Shown in pieces: positions 54,043 to 62,342 of a stretch of DNA of 64,000 nucleotides. Position numbers and translations under genes: made by a program. The notes beneath the pieces are model-generated. The model was not told the origin of the DNA, searched no databases, and worked only from the letters and a program-made list of their open reading frames with translations. Where the stretch lies: the NCBI RefSeq assembly GCF_002949735.1, contig NZ_CP026681.1, positions 2,480,001 to 2,544,000 on the forward strand. The letters run 5' to 3'. This stretch comes from Nostoc sp. 'Peltigera membranacea cyanobiont' N6 (GTDB lineage Bacteria; Cyanobacteriota; Cyanobacteriia; Cyanobacteriales; Nostocaceae). Every line of letters begins with the position of its first letter. Position 1 is the first letter of the stretch.

Positions 54043-54354
54043 TTAAATTTCCGCAGCTACCTTGTCTAGTCGGTCATTGGTGTCCTTTGCCAGTTGAAGG
54101 CAGCGGACACTGGAGGCGAACCCACCTGCGGCAGCAACAGATCCTTCTGTAGTCTTGCCTGATAGCAGTAGTCCAACACCGACCAAGCTGATCACAGCAA
54201 AAGCCGCCGTCATTGCCAAAGCTAAATTAAAACTCCACCTCGCTTGGCGGAGGCGTTCTTGGGCAATACTCAACTCCACTGCTGAATAGGTCTTGATGCA
54301 GCTATCGAGATTAGACACGTTTTCATCCCTAGAGGATCGATCATTTGGTAACAT
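54043..54354 (-). CDS. cyanobacterial TRADD-N-associated two-helix membrane protein
   Basis: 103 residues from ATG 54354 (MLPNDRSSRDENVSNLDSC); the upstream extension to 54606 is antisense of the next gene. ELSIAQERLRQARWSFNLAL, then helix ALAMTAAFAVISLVGVGLLL, a GKTTEGSVAAAGGFASS turn/helix and LQLAKDTNDRLDKVAAEI. This matches the two-transmembrane domain usually attached to bacterial TRADD-N or other death-like effectors in predicted conflict systems. Here the domain stands alone with a short N-terminus. Inferred membrane effector or adaptor. Confidence 0.65.
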   Translation of the reverse strand: MLPNDRSSRDENVSNLDSCIKTYSAVELSIAQERLRQARWSFNLALAMTAAFAVISLVGVGLLLSGKTTEGSVAAAGGFASSVRCLQLAKDTNDRLDKVAAEI

Positions 54355-54401
54355 ATACTTTCTTGCTTCTAAATTAACTGAAATTGATTTAGGAGAAATG
54401 T

Positions 54402-54746
54402 TTGAGTGCCCATCTGGTAGGTCGCAACTATCAGATCGCCCATAACCCCCACCTTGTCTGTGTCGTTCACGCTGATGGGGTAGACGGTGACAGCTGCCTA
54501 GATTTTCGAGAAGACCCCAACCCCGAACCTGTAGAACTGTGGGAACCGGAGGGGGCAAGCTACTACAATGGCGAGTTGATTGTGCAACCACAGCAGCGCT
54601 GGACACCAGAGGAACAATTAGAATTGATTGATTGGCATCCGATGTTTACTGGCAAATGTCCTCAGTGTGGCGCATCCTTTGACCAGGATTATACAGCACG
54701 GGTGCATTGGGATTGTGAGTGTGGCTGGATGGATGATACTGTGTAG
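54402..54746 (+). CDS. hypothetical protein with C-terminal zinc ribbon
   Basis: 114 residues from TTG 54402. An N-terminal beta-rich part (NYQIAHNPHLVCVVHADGVD, VELWEPEGASYYNGEL) then KCPQCGASFDQDY and WDCECGWMDD, a four-Cys ribbon. Divergent from the TRADD-type gene (47-base gap), so they may share a promoter region. No family name. Confidence 0.55.
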   Translation: MSAHLVGRNYQIAHNPHLVCVVHADGVDGDSCLDFREDPNPEPVELWEPEGASYYNGELIVQPQQRWTPEEQLELIDWHPMFTGKCPQCGASFDQDYTARVHWDCECGWMDDTV

Positions 54747-54797
54747 GGCAAGTTGGCAGCAGGTAATGAATACGGCTTACGGGTGTGGTGGATAATA

Positions 54798-55682
54798 CTA
54801 CTTTTCTTGAACCAGTAAAACTGATTTCACGGGTCGCTTGATGAGATTTCCTTGTAAATCAACTTTCCCGTAAAAAGTTTTACCCAAGTAATAAAGCGAA
54901 GATGAACTACCTCCGTCCAAGTTCATCGCTTCGGACGCACCAAGGATTTTCATTAAGTCTGCTAGTTGCAGTAGAGATATCCCAGAGTTATTTGGTTGTG
55001 AAGGTTTTTGCGCTACCATTACTAAAATAATGCTGCCATCACGAGTAATACCTACAGCAGTTCTAGCATTGAGTTGGTTGCTGCCTAGTGCATCGCGTAC
55101 CAAGGCATTATCTACAAAACCCTCTTGTACTAAGGTGAGTTCTGGTAACAGGCGTGGGCCAGCACCTATAGCATCGACTAACTGACAATCTGCTGGTGCT
55201 GACTCATTGTGCAAAGCAATCGAATAGCGGATGGTTTGCCCACATTGGTAGCGGCGAAATTCGGTGCGATTGAAAATTTGGGCTAGGTAAGGTTTTAACT
55301 GGGGATTATTCACTAGCCGCTCATTATCTTTGGGATCAGCCACAAGTTGACCAGCAACAACAACATAGGATGTAGATTTTTGATTGGCTGGATCAAAAAA
55401 GCCTGCGTTTAAGATAGCGATCGCTTTACGTTTTTGGGCAAATTCCTCCACGGTGTTTGCTTTGGCTGATAATGCCCCAGTTACCACAAATCTGCTATTG
55501 GCTGGAATTAACAAAATGTGAGCTATGCCTTGGGGCAAGATGCGCTCTAGGTACTGGATAGTTTTTGGTGGTGAGGGCTTAATGGTTGGGAGCGCAGAAG
55601 ATATATACGGTGGGGAGGAACGCAAGCTAAACCATGTCCCCAAAGTAACTAGTGTCAAACCTAGCAACCCAATTTTTCTCAT
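54798..55682 (-). CDS. phosphodiester glycosidase-family (NAGPA-like) protein
   Basis: 294 residues from ATG 55682 (MRKIGLLGLTLVTLGTWFSL signal/anchor). The longer frame to 55937 runs through a MITE and is rejected as the coding start. DUF2233/NAGPA domain: AIAILNAGFFDP, VDAIGAGPRLLPE, RTAVGITRDGSIILVMVA, EAMNLDGGSSSSLYY. Exported, probably acting on cell-surface sugars. The MITE copy at 55742-55874 ends 60 bases before the start, in the leader. Confidence 0.88.
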   Translation of the reverse strand: MRKIGLLGLTLVTLGTWFSLRSSPPYISSALPTIKPSPPKTIQYLERILPQGIAHILLIPANSRFVVTGALSAKANTVEEFAQKRKAIAILNAGFFDPANQKSTSYVVVAGQLVADPKDNERLVNNPQLKPYLAQIFNRTEFRRYQCGQTIRYSIALHNESAPADCQLVDAIGAGPRLLPELTLVQEGFVDNALVRDALGSNQLNARTAVGITRDGSIILVMVAQKPSQPNNSGISLLQLADLMKILGASEAMNLDGGSSSSLYYLGKTFYGKVDLQGNLIKRPVKSVLLVQEK

Positions 55683-55741
55683 TTGTTTCACCCAAAATTT
55701 CCTCGCTTGTAAATAGGGCTTGCTTGAATAACTGACCAATC

Positions 55742-55874
55742 CTAGTAGTTCGCCAAGTAAACTTGGCGGGGGAAAGGGGAAAGGGGAAGGGGTAAAGGGT
55801 TTAAATCCCAAACCCAGTTCCCTTTCCCTTTCCCCAGTCCTCACAGGTGCATTTTTGGGTTGGCAGACTACTAG
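55742..55874. repeat. 133-bp MITE-like repeat, copy B
   Basis: Inverted copy of 29745-29877: starts CTAGTAGTTCGCCAAG and ends TTGGCAGACTACTAG, same length. It contains GGGGAAAGG tracts. It extends the apparent reading frame of the glycosidase gene and may influence its transcription. Confidence 0.75.
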
Positions 55875-55914
55875 TAGTCTGCCAAGGAAACATTTGCCAT
55901 ACAATCGCCTTAGT

Positions 55915-56190
55915 TTAATAGTTTTTTGCCTGCTCATCCAAAAAACACCATAACCACTGTTCTCCTAACTCAGCCGAGCTAATTACTGAATGTCCAGTTT
56001 TCTCGTAATGCCGTCGGGCATGTTGATGAACAGAAGAATCACAGCACAGCATCTTGCCGCAACTTTGACAAATACGCAGATGTACCCAGTGACTGTTTAT
56101 CAGGATACACTCTTCACAACGAAATACTGGGTAGTTTGCTTTAGAAATCAGAGTCTCCGTAGTCAGATTGTCTAAATGTTCGCAACTCAT
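55915..56190 (-). CDS. UBP-type zinc-finger protein
   Basis: 91 residues. The ZnF-UBP pattern is CEHLDN, then CEEC, HLRICQSCGKMLCCDSS, HQHARRHYEKTGHSV, and WLWCFLDE, with all usual Cys/His ligands. Bacterial stand-alone UBP fingers are found with ubiquitin-like or redox systems; no partner here. Full length. Confidence 0.88.
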   Translation of the reverse strand: MSCEHLDNLTTETLISKANYPVFRCEECILINSHWVHLRICQSCGKMLCCDSSVHQHARRHYEKTGHSVISSAELGEQWLWCFLDEQAKNY

Positions 56191-56280
56191 AGAAATTTGA
56201 ATGACACATTAACCAGAGTATAGATTAGTGCAGGGAAACTAAAATTATGGTTTCTTATATTGCAACAACAGAGCTAGCAA

Positions 56281-56840
56281 CATGAATCCATTGCAGAGAA
56301 CTCCCATAATCTTAACTGCGATCGCTGATAGGGCAAACGCATCTAAATTACTCTTGATCGCAACGAAGCTTAAGAAACAACGAAAAAATCTTTCCTTTCG
56401 CGTTTGATTATTTTTAAAGCCCCAAAGTGATGCCTGCGGCGGGCTTTGCCTACGCCTAATTTCTTCGCAATAAGCAAGGGTTAATGACATTATTTTTAGC
56501 TCTATTGAGAATAAATTTTACTTATCGACATTATGCGGTCGCCCTACAATCACTGGAGTTATCATCACCACTATCTTGATTTTCCAAAGAACTAACCAGC
56601 CATCGATTGCGCTTACTGAAGAATGAATAGCTACCCAAGTGGCAGATGGGGAGAGCATTACAGTTCATCTTTCCCGATGGAAGCCAAATGTCAGTTTAGC
56701 TTTGTGGTATTGATGCCCTTGAAGTGAAAAAGGGTAAAATCCCAGGTCAACCGTTGAGCGATCAAGCCAAAGAAAAGTCTGCCAAGGCATTAGCTCAAAG
56801 TTGCGAATGCCTGGGGTTGCCAAGAAATAGCCAGTAGGTC
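56281..56840 (+). pseudogene. degraded second copy of the SNase gene
   Basis: MNPLQRTPIILTAIA at 56281 parallels 42105. After about 240 bases of foreign sequence (including a dispersed repeat near 56428), the similarity resumes at 56557 (VIITTILIFQRTNQP) with several stops and shifts through the GIDAPEV-equivalent (56715) to about 56840. Non-functional. The rest of 56491-56916 holds nothing else. Confidence 0.7.
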
Positions 56841-56916
56841 ATCTTTTTTAGTGAGAGGGGCGTTTGTATGGGAATACTTTATATATATTAATTGCAACAA
56901 ATAGAACTCTTGTAGT

Positions 56917-58269
56917 ATGAGCTACTGTACTAATATTGATTGCTTACGTCCGCAAAATTCTGAAATCTCTCGTTTTTGTAATAGTTGTGGTCAGGAATTG
57001 TTACTCAAACAGCGATATCGCCCACTCGCCGTCATTGGACGCGGTGGCTTTGGGAGAACGTTTTTAGCTATTGATGAACATCTACCAGAACAACCCAAAT
57101 GTGCAATCAAACAGCTATGTTTTCAAGAGGAAAACACTGAAATTTGGCACAAAGCAGTCAATTTATTTCACGAGGAAGCACTTCATCTTAATGAATTAAA
57201 ACACTCTCAAATACCCAAATTACTAGCGCAATTTGAACAAAACAAAAAGTTTTATATCGTCGAAGAATTAGTAGATGGACAAACACTCGCCCAGGAATTG
57301 CAACAACAAGGTGTTTTTCAAGAACCGCAAATTTGGAAGATATTAAAAAGTTTATTGCTCACACTCCAATTTGTCCATTCCAGACAAGTAATCCATCGAG
57401 ATATTAAACCGGAAAATATTATGCGTCGTTCGGTTCGAGGAGACTTAGTTTTAATAGATTTTGGAGTTGCTAAACTCGCCACTAATACGAGGCAACTTCG
57501 TACAGGCACAATAGTAGGTAGTCCAGAATATATTGCTCCCGAACAAATGCGAGGAAAGGCATTACCAGCTAGCGATCTGTACAGTTTGGGTGTAACATGT
57601 ATTTACTTACTCACCAATGTTTCTCCCTTTGATTTGTTCGATATTACTAACGATTGCTGGGTATGGCAAAAACATTTACCAGCAAACAATACTGTTAGCC
57701 TTCACCTCTGTGAAATCTTAGATAAACTTTTACAAAATGCCGTTTCTCAACGCTTCCAATCTGCAACAGAAGTGTTGCAGACACTAGAGGAACAACCTAA
57801 GAAATTGCTAAATATTTCTAATTATCAGACAGTAAGTACTATTGATTACACAAATTTGCGTGGTTTATTAGCAAAAGGAAAATGGCAATCAGCAGATCGA
57901 GAAACTTGGGAACTGATGTCTCAAGCACTAGCAAAGCCTAGAGGTAGTTATATATTTAGTAGTGATGTTGAAAAAATTCCCTGTCCAGATTTGCAGACTA
58001 TTGACCATTTATGGGTAAATTCCAGTCATGGACGCTTTGGTTTTAGTGTACAGACACTTATTTACAAAAACGTGAATGGAGATTATGGTATTTTTTGTAA
58101 TCAAGTTGGTTGGTATATATACAATTATACTTCTGCCAACTCGGAATTTGATTTTAGTCTCAAAGCACCAATCGGTCATTTACCCTCACGTATTTGGATT
58201 GGTGGTTCTCAACCGTGGCGATACCCCAATGCTTTGGCTATAAAACTAGCAGCTTGTAGTATTAGTTAG
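56917..58269 (+). CDS. Ser/Thr protein kinase with zinc ribbon and C-terminal GUN4 domain
   Basis: 450 residues. Zinc ribbon C-x5-C (CTNIDC) and C-x2-C (CNSC) at 4-24. Kinase domain about 35-290: GRGGFGRTFLA, AIKQL (Lys), VIHRDIKPENIM, LIDFGVAKL, GSPEYIAPEQMRG. GUN4-like domain about 308-440: LRGLLAKGKWQSADRETWEL, IPCPDLQTIDHLWVNSSHGRFGF-type core, ending WIGGSQPW. GUN4 binds porphyrins in other contexts; fusions with kinases are a cyanobacterial speciality. Likely senses a tetrapyrrole or a related cue and signals in the cytosol. Followed by an RHH/duplicate block. Confidence 0.9.
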   Translation: MSYCTNIDCLRPQNSEISRFCNSCGQELLLKQRYRPLAVIGRGGFGRTFLAIDEHLPEQPKCAIKQLCFQEENTEIWHKAVNLFHEEALHLNELKHSQIPKLLAQFEQNKKFYIVEELVDGQTLAQELQQQGVFQEPQIWKILKSLLLTLQFVHSRQVIHRDIKPENIMRRSVRGDLVLIDFGVAKLATNTRQLRTGTIVGSPEYIAPEQMRGKALPASDLYSLGVTCIYLLTNVSPFDLFDITNDCWVWQKHLPANNTVSLHLCEILDKLLQNAVSQRFQSATEVLQTLEEQPKKLLNISNYQTVSTIDYTNLRGLLAKGKWQSADRETWELMSQALAKPRGSYIFSSDVEKIPCPDLQTIDHLWVNSSHGRFGFSVQTLIYKNVNGDYGIFCNQVGWYIYNYTSANSEFDFSLKAPIGHLPSRIWIGGSQPWRYPNALAIKLAACSIS

Positions 58270-58462
58270 TGGGATTGAATGAATGCACTCCCGAATTGTG
58301 CCAAAAATTCGAGATGCCCGATCATCAAAAGGCAAAGATACAAAATTATTTAATATATACTGAAACGTCTTGTGCTTGAAAACAAGGTACAACATGAAAT
58401 TCCAAAGAATTTTAGCTAACTTTCCTTTCGGCAAACAGTCAGCAATCAAGACGCTCGTTCCT

Positions 58463-58707
58463 CTTCTCCCCCCAAAGCTAAGAACCACATCAGCATTAAT
58501 CATGAACTTTCAGAGGAATATCTAAAGAGATAGTAAGGAATTTATAAATTTAGGTTGTGCTAGCTTAGAAATTGAACTATGGAGCTAGTTTAGCTGCTTT
58601 ATTAACTATTTAGGTAGATTTTTTATTGATACAGCAATCAGCATTATATGAACCAGTTTCTAGCTTTGGTATTCTGTACTTGAATTGAACAAAGTAAGCG
58701 ATCGCGC
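58463..58707. repeat. duplicated intergenic block, copy B
   Basis: Matches 43769-44008. The downstream HNH gene found at copy A is absent here; the frame MINADVVLSFGG at 58503 starts with the same bases but reads into non-coding sequence. Confidence 0.75.
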
Positions 58708-58715
58708 TCATCAGT

Positions 58716-58877
58716 TCAATTTGTATTGGGCATTTCTCCCGTTGGCAAAGAACGAATTAACTCCCGAATAAAGTCTGTTGCTGGTCTTCCTGTCATTGAG
58801 CAGTATTTTTCTAATATTTCTGCTTCACCTGATGTCAGATTTATTGTTATTCGTTTAACAGCCCATTTTTTATTCAC
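58716..58877 (-). CDS. small ribbon-helix-helix-like protein
   Basis: 53 residues from GTG 58877: VNKKWAVKRITINLTSGEAE, ILEKYCSMTGRPATDFIREL, IRSLPTGEMPNTN. The pattern beta-strand (KRITINLT), helix (SGEAEILEKYCSMTG), helix (RPATDFIRELIRSL) is that of MetJ/Arc or CopG-type regulators and antitoxins. Too short for many gene callers. A broken paralogue precedes the HNH gene at 44024. Confidence 0.6.
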   Translation of the reverse strand: MNKKWAVKRITINLTSGEAEILEKYCSMTGRPATDFIRELIRSLPTGEMPNTN

Positions 58878-59093
58878 TGGTTAAATTAACTTGACTTGAA
58901 ACTATTCTTATGGTATCAATCACTCAAACTGTTATGACAATGATAAATGTAAGGATATTAGCCTCAAGAAGCTGTGAAGTAAACGCTGCAAACTTTGAAA
59001 CCGTAGTGAAGAGTCTAAATAGAGTATAATGTATGAATTTTAGGTGATTTAGAAGTAAATATTATGAATATAACATCAATATTATTGCTTTAG

Positions 59094-59693
59094 TTATAGT
59101 TTTGGTTTGCCAGAATATACAGATATTAAACGCTGCTTAACTAAGTAATCAATTTGATAAATAAGCGCTCCTTGAATTAACCATATAATCCCAAATATTA
59201 CTATAATCTGCTGCTCAAACTGGGTGTAAGTTTCAGGAGGTTTTGTATAACTCAGATGAAATACAGGTAAAATTATAGTGCAAACTAAACAAGTAACCAA
59301 AGTAGATAAGATAATTACAAGCCAGCCGTATAGACCTTCCCACCAACTCATTAATTTTGGTATTATCCCTGTTACAATCCCTATTTCTGGTGCTTGAATT
59401 TCTGAAATAAAACGGCTGAAGAACAAATGTAAATAGTGATGCGTAAAAGCAATAACGGCAATTGGAGACAGGAGAGTTATTATCACAAATATAGCCAGTA
59501 ACTCTGGGCTATTTGCAAACTTAGCAACATCATATCCTAATTTTATTGAAATTTCAGCTACAAATCCAATTACTCTCAGGAATATCATTAAAATAAAGGA
59601 TTTTAACCAGCAACTAGGATATGGTAGATATGTAGGCCAATGAGACTTTCGCCGTTTTTGTTCTCCATTGTCTACAATATTTGGTTTATTCAT
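59094..59693 (-). CDS. four-helix membrane protein of unknown function
   Basis: 199 residues. Short polar N-terminus (MNKPNIVDNGEQKRRKSHW), then helices near SFILMIFLRVIGFVAEISI, LLAIFVIITLLSPIAVIAFT, GWLVIILSTLVTCLVCTIIL and QIIVIFGIIWLIQGALIYQI. It resembles membrane accessory proteins in defence or signalling islands, without a named family. Confidence 0.6.
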   Translation of the reverse strand: MNKPNIVDNGEQKRRKSHWPTYLPYPSCWLKSFILMIFLRVIGFVAEISIKLGYDVAKFANSPELLAIFVIITLLSPIAVIAFTHHYLHLFFSRFISEIQAPEIGIVTGIIPKLMSWWEGLYGWLVIILSTLVTCLVCTIILPVFHLSYTKPPETYTQFEQQIIVIFGIIWLIQGALIYQIDYLVKQRLISVYSGKPKL

Positions 59694-59828
59694 AGTATGA
59701 AAATAAAAACAATGTTCTATGTTTAGTATTCCCGTTTTACAATTAAAAACATCACTTGTAATGTGCTGTTTATTCTGACTAGTAGATAAGCCTATTTAGG
59801 TTTTACTTAAAAAATAAAGTAGCAACAC

Positions 59829-60554
59829 TTAACTGCTAGAATTATGACGTTTAAGGAGTTTTGGCTTAGGCGTTGGGGTCGTATTTTCGGGAATCTGATA
59901 ATTAGCCACAGCAGAGGCGATCGCCTGTATTTGCTGTTCGCTCAAACACTCAGGACAGCTACCCATTGCTTGCAGTAGTGCAGGTACACCTTGAAAAACT
60001 TGTACTGAGCAATTGTTAACTCCCAACCATTTAGCGATAGGGAAGACCACAGGAGCATAAACGCAATTATTAGGGAGAGCGGGAACTACAGAAACTATCC
60101 ATTGAGCAAACATCTGTTGATGGTAAGCACTTTGAGACGTTGGACTATGAGTTATTGCCACCCAATTACTGCCTTCTCGACGTTTCCACTTATCGTTGTA
60201 TGCTGTAAATGAACCCTTCCAAGTTTTGATTTCCAATAAGAAAATGCCTTTTGTACCTATAAGTAAGTGGTCTATCTCGGTTAAACCACCGGAGTTATTA
60301 GTAGGAATTAGAGCATTATTGAACATAACCCAAGTATCAGGAAAGTATTGCAATATGGCTGAAATTCCCCATTCACCCATGCTGCCTTTGAGTTGATTTT
60401 TGGCTTGCTTAAATTCATAAACGAATGAAGCTAATCCACTTAATGTACTGTCACCTAAAGCTTGGTGAATTTCTTGGCGTACAGCAGACTTTTTAGCAGT
60501 TATTTTTTCTTGGAATACTGCTCTTAACTTTAGCGACTGTTGCAGAGTTTTCAT
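59829..60554 (-). CDS. NERD-domain (nuclease-related) protein
   Basis: 241 residues. The NERD domain at about 52-170 has GSMGEWGISAILQYFPDTWV, TEIDHLLIGTKGIFLLEIKT (restriction-like D...E-x-K core) and APVVFPIAKW. The N-terminal region is helical (RAVFQEKITAKKSAVRQEI). Probable DNA-processing or signalling role. A truncated gene lies 10 bases upstream on the same strand. Confidence 0.88.
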   Translation of the reverse strand: MKTLQQSLKLRAVFQEKITAKKSAVRQEIHQALGDSTLSGLASFVYEFKQAKNQLKGSMGEWGISAILQYFPDTWVMFNNALIPTNNSGGLTEIDHLLIGTKGIFLLEIKTWKGSFTAYNDKWKRREGSNWVAITHSPTSQSAYHQQMFAQWIVSVVPALPNNCVYAPVVFPIAKWLGVNNCSVQVFQGVPALLQAMGSCPECLSEQQIQAIASAVANYQIPENTTPTPKPKLLKRHNSSS

Positions 60555-60564
60555 AACCAGTTTT

Positions 60565-60801
60565 CTAATGAACTTGAACGGAATTTTGAGCAGGTTTTGT
60601 CTGCATAGTGCTGGACGTATTTAGCTTACGAGATAATGCCAGCACACCCATAGCAAACTGCTGATATACTTCTGGTGGCTTATCCATGAAAATAACAATT
60701 GAGTTGCGGTGACTGTGAATTGCTAAATACCGATTTTTATTGGTAATTGCATATACGATTAGAGCAACACCTAAACCAATAATAATTAAGCCGCCTAAAG
60801 G
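60565..60801 (-). pseudogene. 5'-truncated membrane protein (DUF6232-like) upstream of NERD
   Basis: An open frame without start reads PLGGLIIIGLGVALIVYAIT, NKNRYLAIHSHRNSIVIFMD, KPPEVYQQFAMGVLALSRK to the stop at 60565. One helix plus a small cytosolic domain. The 5' part is lost beyond 60801, where the sequence resembles the leader found at about 58965-59035. Confidence 0.5.
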
Positions 60802-61048
60802 CTATCAAGAAACTGCTATCAAGTTTAAAACTGTGATGAAGTAATTGAATAGTTTCTTGAGTATAAAGCTTAGATAATTTTAAAACAAGAACTGTGAATG
60901 GGATATAAGGTAAATCATTTTACTTTGTTAAGCAGACAGTAGAAACACATAATAATTAACAGCTTATGAATAATATGTCTAGCAGCAATATTGAGCCAAA
61001 CTAAATTAAGCCAGGAACAGCAAAGATTCTAGTGAACCGCGATCGCTC

Positions 61049-61639
61049 TTACTTCAAATTTAACGATTGAATAAAAGATGCGCCCTTAGACTTTAGTTCC
61101 TCAGATGATGGTAGTAATGCTAGAGCTTCAACCGCTTGACTATCTTTGATACAAAGTAAACTTCTTTGATACATTAACTTACTGTTAATATTTATACTAT
61201 TTTTCTTACTTTCTGCTTGTAATGAAGGGCTGGGAACTCCTGTTAAGGTAAAATCTAAACATTTATATCCATTCTTCATAACAGAAGTTTCAGATATCTT
61301 TTTACCGTTCACAAAGTTAGACTCATTTGCAGATTCGCTAAGAGCCTGTAAAATTTTTGGAATTTTTTCAGGAGCTATTTTTTTAGCAAAGGTTGATTGA
61401 GCTACAGTATATGCAGATTCACCTTTTATAGCTGTCCATGTGCGGGTTGTTATGCCTTTAAGTGGAGTATTAACCTCCTCTACAACAGAACCCGGCATCA
61501 AAATGCTGAAGTTCCCTTCTTTAGGAGTAAGTACTTGGCCTTGAGATGATGCAGGAGCGCAAGCCGATAAAGCAAATATGCCCAAGTAAGTTATTATCTG
61601 AAAAAATTTATCAGCATTATTCAGTAAATTCATAGTCAT
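61049..61639 (-). CDS. putative lipoprotein of unknown function
   Basis: 196 residues. N-terminal hydrophobic stretch with a lipobox-like LSAC (FQIITYLGIFALSACAP). The mature part is mostly beta: GNFSILMPGSVVEEVNTPLK, YTVAQSTFAKKI, KCLDFTLTG, and a C-terminal SLLCIKDSQAVEALALLPSS. Single domain. No known partners. Confidence 0.65.
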   Translation of the reverse strand: MTMNLLNNADKFFQIITYLGIFALSACAPASSQGQVLTPKEGNFSILMPGSVVEEVNTPLKGITTRTWTAIKGESAYTVAQSTFAKKIAPEKIPKILQALSESANESNFVNGKKISETSVMKNGYKCLDFTLTGVPSPSLQAESKKNSININSKLMYQRSLLCIKDSQAVEALALLPSSEELKSKGASFIQSLNLK

Positions 61640-62342
61640 TTTAAAAAATTAAGTTTATTCCTCGATTTACCCTTTGTAGCCAAAATAAATCAACAGCTTG
61701 CTTTAAGTTAATAAGAGGATAAGCTATCGCTACCCTTTCAACTCATGCACACGCTGCCATTCCTGCTGAGTAATCTTGTAATTGGTAGCATTGGGCTGAC
61801 GAATCACAGAAAGATTTTTCAGCACAGGGTCTTATTTCAAGTTTTCCCATAGCAGTAGCTTTTCTAACATCTCAATTGTCAAGTGAATCTTGACGCAACT
61901 TTTCAAACGATCACAGATAATGTAAATGCAACGCCAGGTATTAAATCGGCTTTGGATCAGGGCAAACGCACGGTTGTTTACCAGACCCTTACTGAATAAG
62001 GGAGCTTGCTCAAAAAACAGGCTAAATTATAAAATACCCAAACCCAACCCAAGTCTTAGAGGATTTTTATACTTTAGATGTGTTTACCTTGGGCTTTGGG
62101 TAGCCTTTGGAAAATTCTCTATGACTGCGATCGCATCAATTCTCCCTTGCTTTTCCTTAATAAAATTTTTTATAAAGCGGCTTAGTTACGTAATACCACT
62201 AGTTGCATTGTACTCAAGCGTACTTTAAAACGGAATAGACTTGTGAGCATCAACTTGCTTGCTCAAAGGTATTAATAAGTAATAATTACTATTTTTACTT
62301 ATTAATCTGCTGCCAAATTTTCAATACTAATATAGGCTAACA
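61640..62342. other. intergenic region with gene relics
   Basis: The segment 61731-61803 (minus strand) is the second NATNYKITQQEWQRVHELKG-type relic; 61824-61870 repeats 35582-35625. The frame 61926-62228 (starting MQRQVLNRLWIRANARL) lacks family character. Nothing else before the helicase gene. Confidence 0.5.

Noticed and set aside
54355..54606. N-terminal extension of the TRADD-associated membrane protein
   Set aside because: It lies antisense to the 54402 gene with no domain features.
55683..55937. N-terminal 85 residues of the longer glycosidase frame
   Set aside because: They are encoded by a MITE with low-complexity Pro/Phe/Ser content, and a good signal peptide starts at 55682.
58246..58503. 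85-residue minus-strand frame after the kinase gene
   Set aside because: It starts in the duplicated block and reads non-coding sequence; no homologous layout in copy A.
61926..62228. 100-residue plus-strand frame before the helicase
   Set aside because: Composition and context suggest relic sequence; no start signal or motif.
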